Positions 27,041-34,690 of a DNA stretch of 64,000 nucleotides are shown piece by piece. The notes below the pieces were generated by a model. That model had not been told where the DNA came from, made no database searches, and saw only the letters and a list, made by a program, of their open reading frames with translations. Position 1 is the stretch's first letter; each line of letters starts with the position of its first letter. The DNA is from Flavobacterium psychrotrophum (GTDB taxonomy: Bacteria; Bacteroidota; Bacteroidia; Flavobacteriales; Flavobacteriaceae), in NCBI RefSeq assembly GCF_003403075.1, contig NZ_CP031557.1, positions 1,054,001-1,118,000 on the forward strand, written 5' to 3'. The position numbers and the translations under genes were made by a program.

Positions 27041-28480
27041 TTATTTGATTGTTGAAAATGTTTTTTCGGCATAGTTTACCCATTCTTCATCGGGTATTTC
27101 GCTGTCAAGGTAATAATCAGGCTGCAGGCCAATATCGTCTATAGCCATATGCGGTATGCGAAAGCTTTTAGAAAGGCAGTACCCTAATTGTAAAGTGCCA
27201 CAGGGCGATATTACAAAATGCATATTGCTAATATCAAGCATACCGGCGGTTGTAGTGCCAAACAGTTTTGTTTTACTGCTTTGCTTTGCCGCAAGTAAAA
27301 ACTGCTCTGTCGTGCTGGCATTATTTTCGTTTATCAGTATGGCTACATTTTCAGGATAGTTATAAACAGTATCAAGTGTTTGCACAAAAACCTTTTGTTC
27401 ATGCAGGTTTACAAATTTGCCGGGGTTATCGTTTAGTTTTTTAAGCTCGGCAGTAATTTCAGCTTTTTCTGCTTCGCTTATTCCCGGCTCCTTTAAAAAG
27501 CCTTCCATACGCTCGTTGTTTAACTTAGTCGAATACATTTGTGTTGCCACAATGCGTATGGGGTTTGTGTACAGGTATTTTACTATTTCCCGGTAGCTTC
27601 CGTCAGATCCGCCACCGTTGTTCCTTACATCAATAACCAGGTTTTTAGTACGTATAATTTTATCATGATTAGCCCGTATTACGCTGTCTATATCTTTTTT
27701 ATAGCCCCCGTCAAAGCTTGGTATACGCAATACCAGTGTATTGGCAGAATGCTGTTGTACCATAGGGCCATCTGAACCCAAAAGCGCTACGTAGTTTTTT
27801 AAGGCCTGTACATCCTGTACTTTAGGGTTATCACGCTGAAATATAAACCTGCCAAGTAATATCGTATTTGCTCCTATAAGGCGAGCATTTTCAAATTTAT
27901 AAGTTTGATAATTTCTTAAGTAGAACTCGCCGTTGTAGCCTGTTTTATCGGCATTAGGCTTTGCACGCAGTTTTATCTGGTTTTTTTGCCATGCGGTACC
28001 TGCGCCATCAAGTATAAAACCAATGTAGCCATCGCCTTTTTTAATGATACCAATAGTGTATGGAGTAGTTTTCCAGATACCCTCTAATGATTTTGGATCG
28101 GCTTTCGCCAGATACTTTAGAAATTGTTTCTCAGTAACAGGATATTTTTCCCAGTCAGTATGGCTGTCTACTGCCGCCGTCGGAGCTGCTACATTATTTA
28201 CGGCATTAGCCGATATATGCCCGCCCCTAAAAAACTTTAGCCACTCATAAACGGCTGCCGCGCAATCTTCTTTAGTTGTAATTGTTTTTACTTTATCAGC
28301 AAAAATAGCATTATGCTGCCTGTAGGCCTCTGCACCTTTTTTATCTATAACATACTGAAAACCGGCATCATTTTCTTCAAAGGTTTTCTTTGCCCAATTA
28401 AAACTTTCTGAGCAGGGGCAATCCTGGGCCACTGTTACCAGTGTCATTAAAAATATGCACAATTGTAAAGCCTTTTTCAT
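27041..28480 (-). CDS. Secreted S41-family peptidase
   Basis: A 479-residue protein with a signal peptide (about residues 1-18, ending VAQ) and an S41 (C-terminal processing/tail-specific) protease domain in the C-terminal half. There, NLVIDVRNNGGGSDGSYREI near residue 282 and NASTTEQFLLAAKQ near 382 fit the S41 core, the latter holding the expected nucleophile serine. Residues 20-120 are a cysteine-containing (DCPCSES) region I cannot name. It is 97 bases from the upstream gene and 31 from the ATPase. Its place inside the operon suggests trimming of exported or envelope proteins, which is inference. Confidence 0.88.
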   Translation of the reverse strand: MKKALQLCIFLMTLVTVAQDCPCSESFNWAKKTFEENDAGFQYVIDKKGAEAYRQHNAIFADKVKTITTKEDCAAAVYEWLKFFRGGHISANAVNNVAAPTAAVDSHTDWEKYPVTEKQFLKYLAKADPKSLEGIWKTTPYTIGIIKKGDGYIGFILDGAGTAWQKNQIKLRAKPNADKTGYNGEFYLRNYQTYKFENARLIGANTILLGRFIFQRDNPKVQDVQALKNYVALLGSDGPMVQQHSANTLVLRIPSFDGGYKKDIDSVIRANHDKIIRTKNLVIDVRNNGGGSDGSYREIVKYLYTNPIRIVATQMYSTKLNNERMEGFLKEPGISEAEKAEITAELKKLNDNPGKFVNLHEQKVFVQTLDTVYNYPENVAILINENNASTTEQFLLAAKQSSKTKLFGTTTAGMLDISNMHFVISPCGTLQLGYCLSKSFRIPHMAIDDIGLQPDYYLDSEIPDEEWVNYAEKTFSTIK

Positions 28481-28496
28481 AATGTTTTAGATTTGC

Positions 28497-28523
28497 CCGG
28501 CGGGATTGATTAGGCCCCGCCGG
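28497..28523 (-). other. GC-rich intercistronic hairpin before S41 gene
   Basis: CCGGCGGG (28497-28504) pairs with CCCGCCGG (28516-28523) across an 11-base loop in the short gap between the 145-residue protein gene and the protease gene. There is no T-run in the direction of transcription. It may attenuate transcription or stabilise mRNA ends. Confidence 0.5.
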
Positions 28524-28548
28524 ACGATTGGTTAATTAATAATTACCT

Positions 28549-28568
28549 TTTTTTGATTGATGATTGAA
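28549..28568 (-). repeat. 20-base intercistronic repeat, copy 2
   Basis: This copy is identical over 20 bases to 26187-26206. It lies just past the stop of the 145-residue protein gene, upstream of the hairpin and the protease start. Confidence 0.6.
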
Positions 28569-28577
28569 CTCTGAATT

Positions 28578-29015
28578 TTATAGTGTGCTCCACGAGCATT
28601 TGTAAGAACCCTGTGTGTTTTGGCCTTTAAACTTTATTTTGTACTGAATGCCTGCTTTTAGGCTTATGTATTTTTCGGCACTGCCGGTTTTATTAAAAGC
28701 ATACAACAGGCCAGGCGAAGACGCATCTTCTTCCAGTAATACTTCGAGGCTGCCTTTTTTAACCTCTGCAATGCATTTAAGGCTTAGCTTTACATCTTTT
28801 GGGCTTTTAATAAGCACATAGGTAGTGCCGTTATATTGCTTATAAGAAGCCCTGGTTTCATTTGTACCGTTACTGTTGCTCCAGCCTTTATAATCTGCGG
28901 TTGATTCTGACTTTTCAAAGTATGTACCCGATGCCGTTACTTGCGGGCTGTCCTGGGCTACAGATTTTATTGTGGCAACGATCAGTAATATGGCGGTAAA
29001 AAATAATCGTATCAT
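28578..29015 (-). CDS. Small secreted protein in export operon, unknown
   Basis: A 145-residue protein with a signal peptide (about residues 1-20, SVAQ cleavage) and a mature, probably all-beta domain of about 125 residues rich in S, T, K and G. Two cysteines (KCIAE and YKCSW) could pair. I recognise no family. It begins one base after the adaptor stop, so it is co-transcribed and probably coupled. Its role could be an accessory periplasmic subunit or a substrate of the exporter. Confidence 0.8.
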   Translation of the reverse strand: MIRLFFTAILLIVATIKSVAQDSPQVTASGTYFEKSESTADYKGWSNSNGTNETRASYKQYNGTTYVLIKSPKDVKLSLKCIAEVKKGSLEVLLEEDASSPGLLYAFNKTGSAEKYISLKAGIQYKIKFKGQNTQGSYKCSWSTL

Positions 29016-29016
29016 G

Positions 29017-30255
29017 CTATTCTAAATTTAATATTTCTATTTCTTTATAATCGGCATAGTTGCTGGTTACCACTTTATCGCCTTCCTTGAGGCCGCCCAG
29101 TACCTCATAATATACCGGATTTTCGCGTCCCAGTTTTATTTCGCGGCGTTCGGCTTTATCGCCGTTCACTACAAATACCCATTTTCCGGCTGTTTCTTCA
29201 TAAAACCTGCCTTTTGGCAATACGGTTGTTTTTGCTTTTTCAGACAGTATAAGGCGTACGCCAAAGCTAAGTCCCTGTTGCAGGTGCAGCTCTTTATCTG
29301 ATGTAAAGGTGAGCTCTACTAAAAAGCGACCACTCTTAATTTCAGGGATTACGCGGCTTACCGTTACATCAAGCGTTTCGCCTTTATAATCAATCTGCCC
29401 TTTCTGGTTAGCCGATACACGAGGAAGGTAGTACTCATCAACTTCGGCTACCAGTTTGTAACCTTTCATTACGTCAATTTTGCCAATGCTTTCGCCTGCC
29501 TGGTAGTTTTTACCCAATACAGGTTCAAAAGATGTTAGCCTGCCGGTAAGCGGCGCCGTTACTAAAAAGTTCTTTTTGTTTTTGCGCAATATGTCAAGGC
29601 TTTTGTACATAATGGTTTGCGACTGCGATATCTGGCCTATTTGTATCAGGTTGGCCTGCTTTTCTTTTTGTATGCTTTGCTGTATGATGTTCTTACGCTC
29701 TTTCTGAAAACGGAAGTTCTCTTTTGTTTTCTCCCATTCGTTTTTAGAAAGTATCTCTTCTTTAAAAAGCTTCTCGTTCAGGTCATACAGGTTTTTAGCA
29801 TCCTGGTAGTCGTGGTCTATGGCTACAAGGTCTTTTGCCATGCTCAGTTCCTGGTTACGTAGATCGAGCTTTGCTTTGCTCAGGTTATTTATCTGCTCTA
29901 TTATCGATGTTTCCTGGGTTACATAGCTCAACTCGGTATTCGGGTTGTACAACCTTGCCAATGGCTGGCCCTGTGTAACCATATCGCCATTTGCTACAAA
30001 TATTTCCTGTATCGACCCGCCTTCAATAACGTTTAGCAGCATAGCGTTAAGCGGTTCTACCTTTGCCTGAAAAACAATGAAGTCTTCAAAAAAAGCTTTT
30101 TCAACGGTTTTAACAGATAGTTCATTTTTATCTACTGTAAGGCTGCGCTTTTTTGTTACCGCTGCAAATACAAAGTATCCCGCCAATAAAAAAGCCGGTA
30201 TTGCCATAAGCAGATATTTATTTTTTTTACTTTTACGGGTAACGATAGTGTCCAT
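29017..30255 (-). CDS. HlyD-family periplasmic adaptor protein
   Basis: A 412-residue membrane fusion protein joining the inner-membrane exporter to TolC. One N-terminal helix (about residues 14-33), the lipoyl half-motif near 65-90 (NVIEGGSIQEIFVANGDMV), a long coiled coil (about 110-215), the second lipoyl half (APLTGRLTSFEPVLGKNYQA), a beta-barrel and a membrane-proximal domain. I start it at ATG 30255 because the -24/-12 element at 30281-30295 would otherwise lie inside the gene. It is the first gene of the operon. Confidence 0.92.
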   Translation of the reverse strand: MDTIVTRKSKKNKYLLMAIPAFLLAGYFVFAAVTKKRSLTVDKNELSVKTVEKAFFEDFIVFQAKVEPLNAMLLNVIEGGSIQEIFVANGDMVTQGQPLARLYNPNTELSYVTQETSIIEQINNLSKAKLDLRNQELSMAKDLVAIDHDYQDAKNLYDLNEKLFKEEILSKNEWEKTKENFRFQKERKNIIQQSIQKEKQANLIQIGQISQSQTIMYKSLDILRKNKKNFLVTAPLTGRLTSFEPVLGKNYQAGESIGKIDVMKGYKLVAEVDEYYLPRVSANQKGQIDYKGETLDVTVSRVIPEIKSGRFLVELTFTSDKELHLQQGLSFGVRLILSEKAKTTVLPKGRFYEETAGKWVFVVNGDKAERREIKLGRENPVYYEVLGGLKEGDKVVTSNYADYKEIEILNLE

Positions 30256-30280
30256 TGAGTGCTTGTTTGGCATACATAAT

Positions 30281-30295
30281 AGCAATTTTGTGCCA
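30281..30295 (-). promoter_or_regulatory. Candidate sigma-54 (-24/-12) promoter for export operon
   Basis: On the minus strand the site reads TGGCAC-AAAA-TTGCT. The conserved GG and GC are both present, but only 9 bases separate them where the usual sigma-54 spacing is 10. It sits 26 bases upstream of the adaptor start and about 65-115 bases downstream of two palindromes, the usual place relative to activator sites. Confidence 0.55.
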
Positions 30296-30358
30296 TACAT
30301 TTAAAAATGGTAACTATCTGTAAACCAGCTAATATTTTAATTACCCTAAAACACATAG

Positions 30359-30374
30359 TGTCCGATATCGGACA
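30359..30374. promoter_or_regulatory. Operator palindrome 1
   Basis: TGTCCGATATCGGACA is a perfect 16-base palindrome between the divergent adaptor and regulator genes. It is a likely binding site of the NtrC-type regulator next door. Confidence 0.7.
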
Positions 30375-30379
30375 GTGTT

Positions 30380-30395
30380 TGTCCGAAACCGTACA
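30380..30395. promoter_or_regulatory. Operator palindrome 2
   Basis: TGTCCGAAACCGTACA matches palindrome 1 in its left half and has one mismatch in its right half (CGTACA for CGGACA). The start-to-start distance of 21 bases puts both sites on the same face of the helix. It ends 4 bases before the regulator ATG, which would allow autoregulation. Confidence 0.65.
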
Positions 30396-30399
30396 GTGC

Positions 30400-31746
30400 A
30401 TGAAAAAAACGCAGGCAGGCATTTTAGTCATAGATGATAAAGAAGACATCCTTTTTGCATCTAAACTGGTGCTCAAAAAACATTTTGAACATATTTTTAC
30501 CCTGCCCGACCCTAAAAAGGCCATCGCCCTGCTGGCAGAAAACCCTATTGATGTGGTATTGCTGGATATGAATTACCGTATGGGCTTAGACGATGGGCGC
30601 GAGGGCATTTACCTGCTTAAGGAGATAAAAACCTTTTCGCCTAAAACGGTTGTAATACTAATGACAGCATTTGGCAAGGTAGAAACGGCAGTAGAAGGCC
30701 TTAAGCTGGGTGCTTTTGATTATATATTAAAACCCTGGGATAATGATAAGCTGGTAGAGGTGGTAAAAGCTGCCGTAACCGAAAGCCGCAAACTACGCAA
30801 GCAGGAGCAGGGTGCAGCGACTAACAACAGTTATTTTATTGGCGAATCGACTGCCATAAAAAAAGCCTACAGCCTTGCGGCAAAGGTGGCACGGACCGAT
30901 GCTAACGTATTGATACTGGGTGAAAACGGTACGGGTAAGTATGTAATGGCAAATTACATTCACCAAAATTCTGCGCGTAGCAGCCAGCCTTTTATACACG
31001 TAGACTTAGGTGCGCTGAGCGAATCTATTTTTGAGAGCGAGTTATTTGGCTATGCCAAAGGTGCCTTTACCGATGCCAAGGCGGATACTCCCGGACGTTT
31101 TGAACTGGCAAATAACGGTACTATTTTTTTAGATGAAATAGGCAATGTGCCCCTGCATTTACAGTCGAAACTGTTGCAGGTTATACAAAACCGACAGGTT
31201 ATAAGGCTGGGCGAGGGTAAGGCACGTCCGCTAAATGTGCGTATTATTACCGCAACCAACATCGACCTTAAAAAAGAAGCCGGGCTTAAAACCTTTCGCG
31301 AAGATTTATATTACCGCATTAATACCATGGAAATTATCCTGCCGCCGCTGCGCGAAAGGCGTGAAGACCTGGCAGCACTGGCGCAGTTCCTGCTGAGTAA
31401 AATGGCAGATAAGTATGAACGAGCCGATCTTGAATTTGAACCCTTTGCTTTACAGCAGATACAAAACCATGCCTGGAACGGTAACATCCGCGAGATGGAA
31501 AACCGTATAGAGCGTGCCGTAATATTGTGCGATGAATGCATTATTACCGCTGCCGACCTGGATCTTGAAGACATCATCGAAATACAGACCGAAAAAGATG
31601 TACAGCTTTCGGACATCGAAAAACATACCATTGATAAAACACTTCAAAAACATAATTTTAACATCAGTAAGGCCGCCGATGAACTCGGGCTTTCGCGTGC
31701 TGCGCTTTACAGGCGTATTGAAAAGTATGAACTGGGTAAACACTAA
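30400..31746 (+). CDS. Sigma-54-dependent response regulator (NtrC family)
   Basis: A 448-residue regulator: receiver domain (about 1-125; acidic VIDDKED, phospho-acceptor D56, conserved K near 110), AAA+ ATPase (about 145-380; Walker A GENGTGKY, Walker B IFLDEIG) and a Fis-type helix-turn-helix (NISKAADELGLSRAALYRRI). The sigma-54 contact loop is GAFTDA (aspartate at residue 225) rather than the standard GAFTGA. I start at ATG 30400 because the receiver begins there; a longer frame adds an unrelated 31 residues. Its neighbour is its kinase, 6 bases away. Confidence 0.93.
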   Translation: MKKTQAGILVIDDKEDILFASKLVLKKHFEHIFTLPDPKKAIALLAENPIDVVLLDMNYRMGLDDGREGIYLLKEIKTFSPKTVVILMTAFGKVETAVEGLKLGAFDYILKPWDNDKLVEVVKAAVTESRKLRKQEQGAATNNSYFIGESTAIKKAYSLAAKVARTDANVLILGENGTGKYVMANYIHQNSARSSQPFIHVDLGALSESIFESELFGYAKGAFTDAKADTPGRFELANNGTIFLDEIGNVPLHLQSKLLQVIQNRQVIRLGEGKARPLNVRIITATNIDLKKEAGLKTFREDLYYRINTMEIILPPLRERREDLAALAQFLLSKMADKYERADLEFEPFALQQIQNHAWNGNIREMENRIERAVILCDECIITAADLDLEDIIEIQTEKDVQLSDIEKHTIDKTLQKHNFNISKAADELGLSRAALYRRIEKYELGKH

Positions 31747-31752
31747 CGTGCT

Positions 31753-33087
31753 ATGAGATCATTAAAATTATACCAGCTGCTTTTTATCCGCCTTGTGTTT
31801 TTAATGGCTGCGGCCGGCCTGGGTATTTATGCCCTGGTGGGTGGGCTGCCTTATAGCGCCTTCTTTTGCTTTTTGGTATTCCTTCTTTTGCTTGCAGAGC
31901 TTTTCTCCTTTTTAAGAAATACCTATTCGTTTTATGATAAGACCATAAGCGCAATACTCAGCAACGATTTTTCTGCCGATTTTTCACGCCACGGCGATTT
32001 TGAGAATTACAGGAGCCTGTTCCGCCTTTACAATACCTTAAAAGACCGGCAGAACGAACAGGTAACTAAAGACCTTGTATATAGTTCGATACTCAATAAT
32101 ATAGAAACCGGTGTATTGATATTACAGAAAGAAGGGGAGGAGCACAACATCTTTTTGATGAACGAGTATTTCTGCAACCATTTTGAAGTGCCAAGGGTTT
32201 CTAAATGGAAGTACCTTAAAAGCCAGTTACCCGCGTTGTGTAATATAATTGAAGAGCGTGGTTTTGAAGACATGCGCACCTCAGTACAAATACGTATGGG
32301 CAGTGAGGAAAGCCAGACGTTTATGCTGCAAACCTCTAAAACCGTTACCTATGGTAAAGAGTATTATATCATTCTGCTGGACTCCATACAGAAAGTTGTA
32401 GCCAAAAAAGAAAAGGATGCGTGGATTAACCTGATGAAGGTAATATCGCACGAGCTGATGAACTCTATTACACCCATTCGCTCGCTTACGCAAAACCTTA
32501 GCGAACTTATACAGCAGGAAGAACTTTCTAAAAGCGATATGGAAGATATTCAGCAAAGTGTATCAACAATGCTGCACCGCAGCGACCACCTGCAAAGTTT
32601 TATAGAAAGCTACCGCAGGCTTGCCATGCTGCCATCGCCCCGAAAAGAGCGTACAGAACTTGCTGCACTTATAAATAACGTGCTTAGTGTAATGCAGCCA
32701 TTGTTTAAAAATGCGGGTATTAGTATAACAAACGGAATAAACTTTAACCGTCTTCTTGATATTGATGCCCTGCAAATAGAACAGGCACTCATTAACCTGC
32801 TTACAAACAGTATGTATGCACTTGAAACCGTTGAGAGTAAGCAAATAAGCATAGATGCTGAGGTTAAGAACGAAAGATTGTTTATTACCATTACCGATAG
32901 TGGTAGTGGGGTAGATAAAGAAATGGAAGATAAAATATTCCTGCCGTTTTTTACCACTCGTAAAGATGGCGCAGGCATTGGGCTTACCCTTTCTAAAAAT
33001 ATTATCGAGGCCCACGGTGGCTACTTAAGTTATAGTAACGATGAGGATAACACACGCTTTATCATTTGCTTATACAACGCGCTTTAA
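31753..33087 (+). CDS. Sensor histidine kinase paired with sigma-54 regulator
   Basis: A 444-residue membrane kinase: two N-terminal helices (about residues 8-28 and 33-53) with almost no periplasmic loop, a HAMP-like/PAS-like region (about 60-215), an H-box with phospho-acceptor H233 (VISHELMNSITPIRSLTQNL), and an ATPase domain with N-box LINLLTNSMYAL, G1 DSGSGVDKEM and G2 GAGIGLTLSKN. The lack of an outside domain suggests sensing within the membrane, as in kinases that respond to envelope stress or transport activity. Separated from the regulator gene by 6 bases, so co-expressed. Confidence 0.93.
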   Translation: MRSLKLYQLLFIRLVFLMAAAGLGIYALVGGLPYSAFFCFLVFLLLLAELFSFLRNTYSFYDKTISAILSNDFSADFSRHGDFENYRSLFRLYNTLKDRQNEQVTKDLVYSSILNNIETGVLILQKEGEEHNIFLMNEYFCNHFEVPRVSKWKYLKSQLPALCNIIEERGFEDMRTSVQIRMGSEESQTFMLQTSKTVTYGKEYYIILLDSIQKVVAKKEKDAWINLMKVISHELMNSITPIRSLTQNLSELIQQEELSKSDMEDIQQSVSTMLHRSDHLQSFIESYRRLAMLPSPRKERTELAALINNVLSVMQPLFKNAGISITNGINFNRLLDIDALQIEQALINLLTNSMYALETVESKQISIDAEVKNERLFITITDSGSGVDKEMEDKIFLPFFTTRKDGAGIGLTLSKNIIEAHGGYLSYSNDEDNTRFIICLYNAL

Positions 33088-33122
33088 GCAAATAACACCA
33101 CTTATTGTCTGTTAAACGTTAC

Positions 33123-34607
33123 TTAAGAAACGATATGTTTCAGGTATAGCTCTACGCTTTCATAATCATTTGTCTGTAGCTTTTTCTTTAACCTCATTTT
33201 ACATGCCCTTACGCTTTGCGGAGATATACCCAGTATGTTTGCCATCTCGTTACCGTTAAGCTTAAGCCTCATCAGTACCAGCACGCGTATTTCGGCTTCT
33301 GTTACGGCAATATCACTTTGCTTTATCCTACTAAAGAAATCAGGATATATTGCAGCAAAACGCCTTTTAAATTTATCCCAGCCATCATCGGTAAAAATTT
33401 TTTCTTCTAACAGGTCGTTAACATCATACTCATTACTAACAGGCGGAAGCTTACCGGGGTCTTGTAGTTTATTGATGATGTTGTTTTTGTGGGTAAGGTC
33501 TATAATGTAAGTTTTGAGTTCTTCTTCTTTTACCTGAATGAGTTGTAAAGAGTTTTCCAATTCTAGCTCCAGCTGTTTTTTCCTGAATTTTATAGCCGAA
33601 AGGTAACGGTAAATAAAAAAAGCCGAGATAAGCAATGCAGCCAATACACAAAATGCAATGAGCATAAAACGGCTATTGGCAATTTCTTTCTCATTTCGAA
33701 GGTTTTTAATCCGAAGGTTTTTAACCTCAATACCCAGGTTTGCCTGATATTTAGACAGTAGGTTACTTTGGTTTGCTTCCATAACCTCTTTTTCTACATC
33801 ATAGTGCTTTTTAAAATAATATAATGCCGAATCCTGCACATTAAAAATGTCATAACTATGAGATAATTCGCGAAGGCCCTCGCTAATACGCACTTTACTG
33901 TTTACTTTATAACTAAGATTAAGGCATTTGTGCCCCGCCCACAATGCTTTCTCTTTATTGCCCTGTATGGCATATACTGTGCTTAGGTTTTGGTACGCGG
34001 TAGCCATACCTTCATAATAATTTATCTTTTTGCATTCTTCTAAAGATAACAGGTAGTATTTAAGTGCAGGGTTAAAGGCTTCTGAAAACCTGTAAATCTG
34101 CCCTTGGTTATTATAGGCTATTGCAAGGTCGCGCGGTTCTTTAAGTGCTTTAAAAATACCGATGGCTTCGTTATTTTGTTTAAAGGCCGCCTTAAAGTTG
34201 CGTTCTTCTTTAAGTATAAGGGCGCGGTTGGTGTAGGTAAGGCCTAAAAGTCTTTTCATGCCGGTTTTTTCTGCCAGTGCGGCAGCTTCGGTATAGCACT
34301 CCATAGCAGCGGAGTTATTTTCAAGGCGCCAGTGCACCAGCCCAAGATTGTTGAGTAATGTTGCAGTTTCCTGTTCATTACCCGATGCCTTTACTTTTTT
34401 ATAGGCCTGTGTAAAGTACTTCAACGCTTCCTGGTAATTACCCATGCGCCACTGTTCATTACCCATATCTGTTAGCTTTCCAGAATCATCAGGTCTGGAT
34501 ACGTTTTTTGGGTTAGTGCTATGCGTACCGCTTTCACTGCAGCCCACAGCAAAAAGCAGCAAAAAACACAATCTTATATACACTCTTATTTTGTAAGTAT
34601 TCAGCAT
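33123..34607 (-). CDS. TPR-repeat membrane protein with C-terminal LuxR-type helix-turn-helix
   Basis: A 494-residue protein from ATG 34607 (a TTG two codons upstream is less likely). The signal region ends LFAVGC, a lipobox-like site. TPR repeats span about residues 40-260 (GNYQEALKYFTQAYKK, ENNSAAMECYTEAAALAEKT and others). One membrane helix follows (about 318-338), then a cytoplasmic coiled coil, then a helix-turn-helix (VTEAEIRVLVLMRLKLNGNE, followed by MANILGISPQSVRACKMRL). The layout suggests a membrane-bound transcription factor with an outer sensing part. Confidence 0.85.
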   Translation of the reverse strand: MLNTYKIRVYIRLCFLLLFAVGCSESGTHSTNPKNVSRPDDSGKLTDMGNEQWRMGNYQEALKYFTQAYKKVKASGNEQETATLLNNLGLVHWRLENNSAAMECYTEAAALAEKTGMKRLLGLTYTNRALILKEERNFKAAFKQNNEAIGIFKALKEPRDLAIAYNNQGQIYRFSEAFNPALKYYLLSLEECKKINYYEGMATAYQNLSTVYAIQGNKEKALWAGHKCLNLSYKVNSKVRISEGLRELSHSYDIFNVQDSALYYFKKHYDVEKEVMEANQSNLLSKYQANLGIEVKNLRIKNLRNEKEIANSRFMLIAFCVLAALLISAFFIYRYLSAIKFRKKQLELELENSLQLIQVKEEELKTYIIDLTHKNNIINKLQDPGKLPPVSNEYDVNDLLEEKIFTDDGWDKFKRRFAAIYPDFFSRIKQSDIAVTEAEIRVLVLMRLKLNGNEMANILGISPQSVRACKMRLKKKLQTNDYESVELYLKHIVS

Positions 34608-34610
34608 GTC

Positions 34611-34641
34611 CAAATTTAAATTTTATACTGTACAAAACAAA
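34611..34641 (-). promoter_or_regulatory. Full-consensus promoter immediately upstream of TPR regulator
   Basis: On the minus strand TTTG (34638-34641), 19 bases, TAAATTTG (34611-34618) is an exact match to the Bacteroidetes consensus. The -7 element ends 4 bases before ATG 34607, so transcription would begin at or next to the start codon. The -33 element touches the T-run of the upstream terminator. Confidence 0.65.
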
Positions 34642-34671
34642 AAAGGCTCCGGTTATTAAACCGGAGCCTTT
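34642..34671 (-). terminator. Terminator of the T9SS cargo gene
   Basis: AAAGGCTCCGG (34642-34652) pairs with CCGGAGCCTTT (34661-34671). On the minus strand the hairpin is followed by TTTTTTG, 20 bases past the stop. Confidence 0.9.
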
Positions 34672-34690
34672 GCATTTAGATTGATTAACC

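Noticed and set aside
27010..27072. Longer start for the export ATPase
   Set aside because: It would overlap the protease stop by 32 bases and add residues that do not belong to the LolD/MacB family; MIKIENLSKVF is the normal beginning.
30256..30300. Longer start for the adaptor protein (ATG at 30300)
   Set aside because: It would place the -24/-12-like element inside the coding sequence and adds 15 residues before the normal N-terminus.
30307..30399. Longer start for the sigma-54 regulator
   Set aside because: The extra 31 residues do not resemble a receiver domain and the region is taken up by two operator palindromes.
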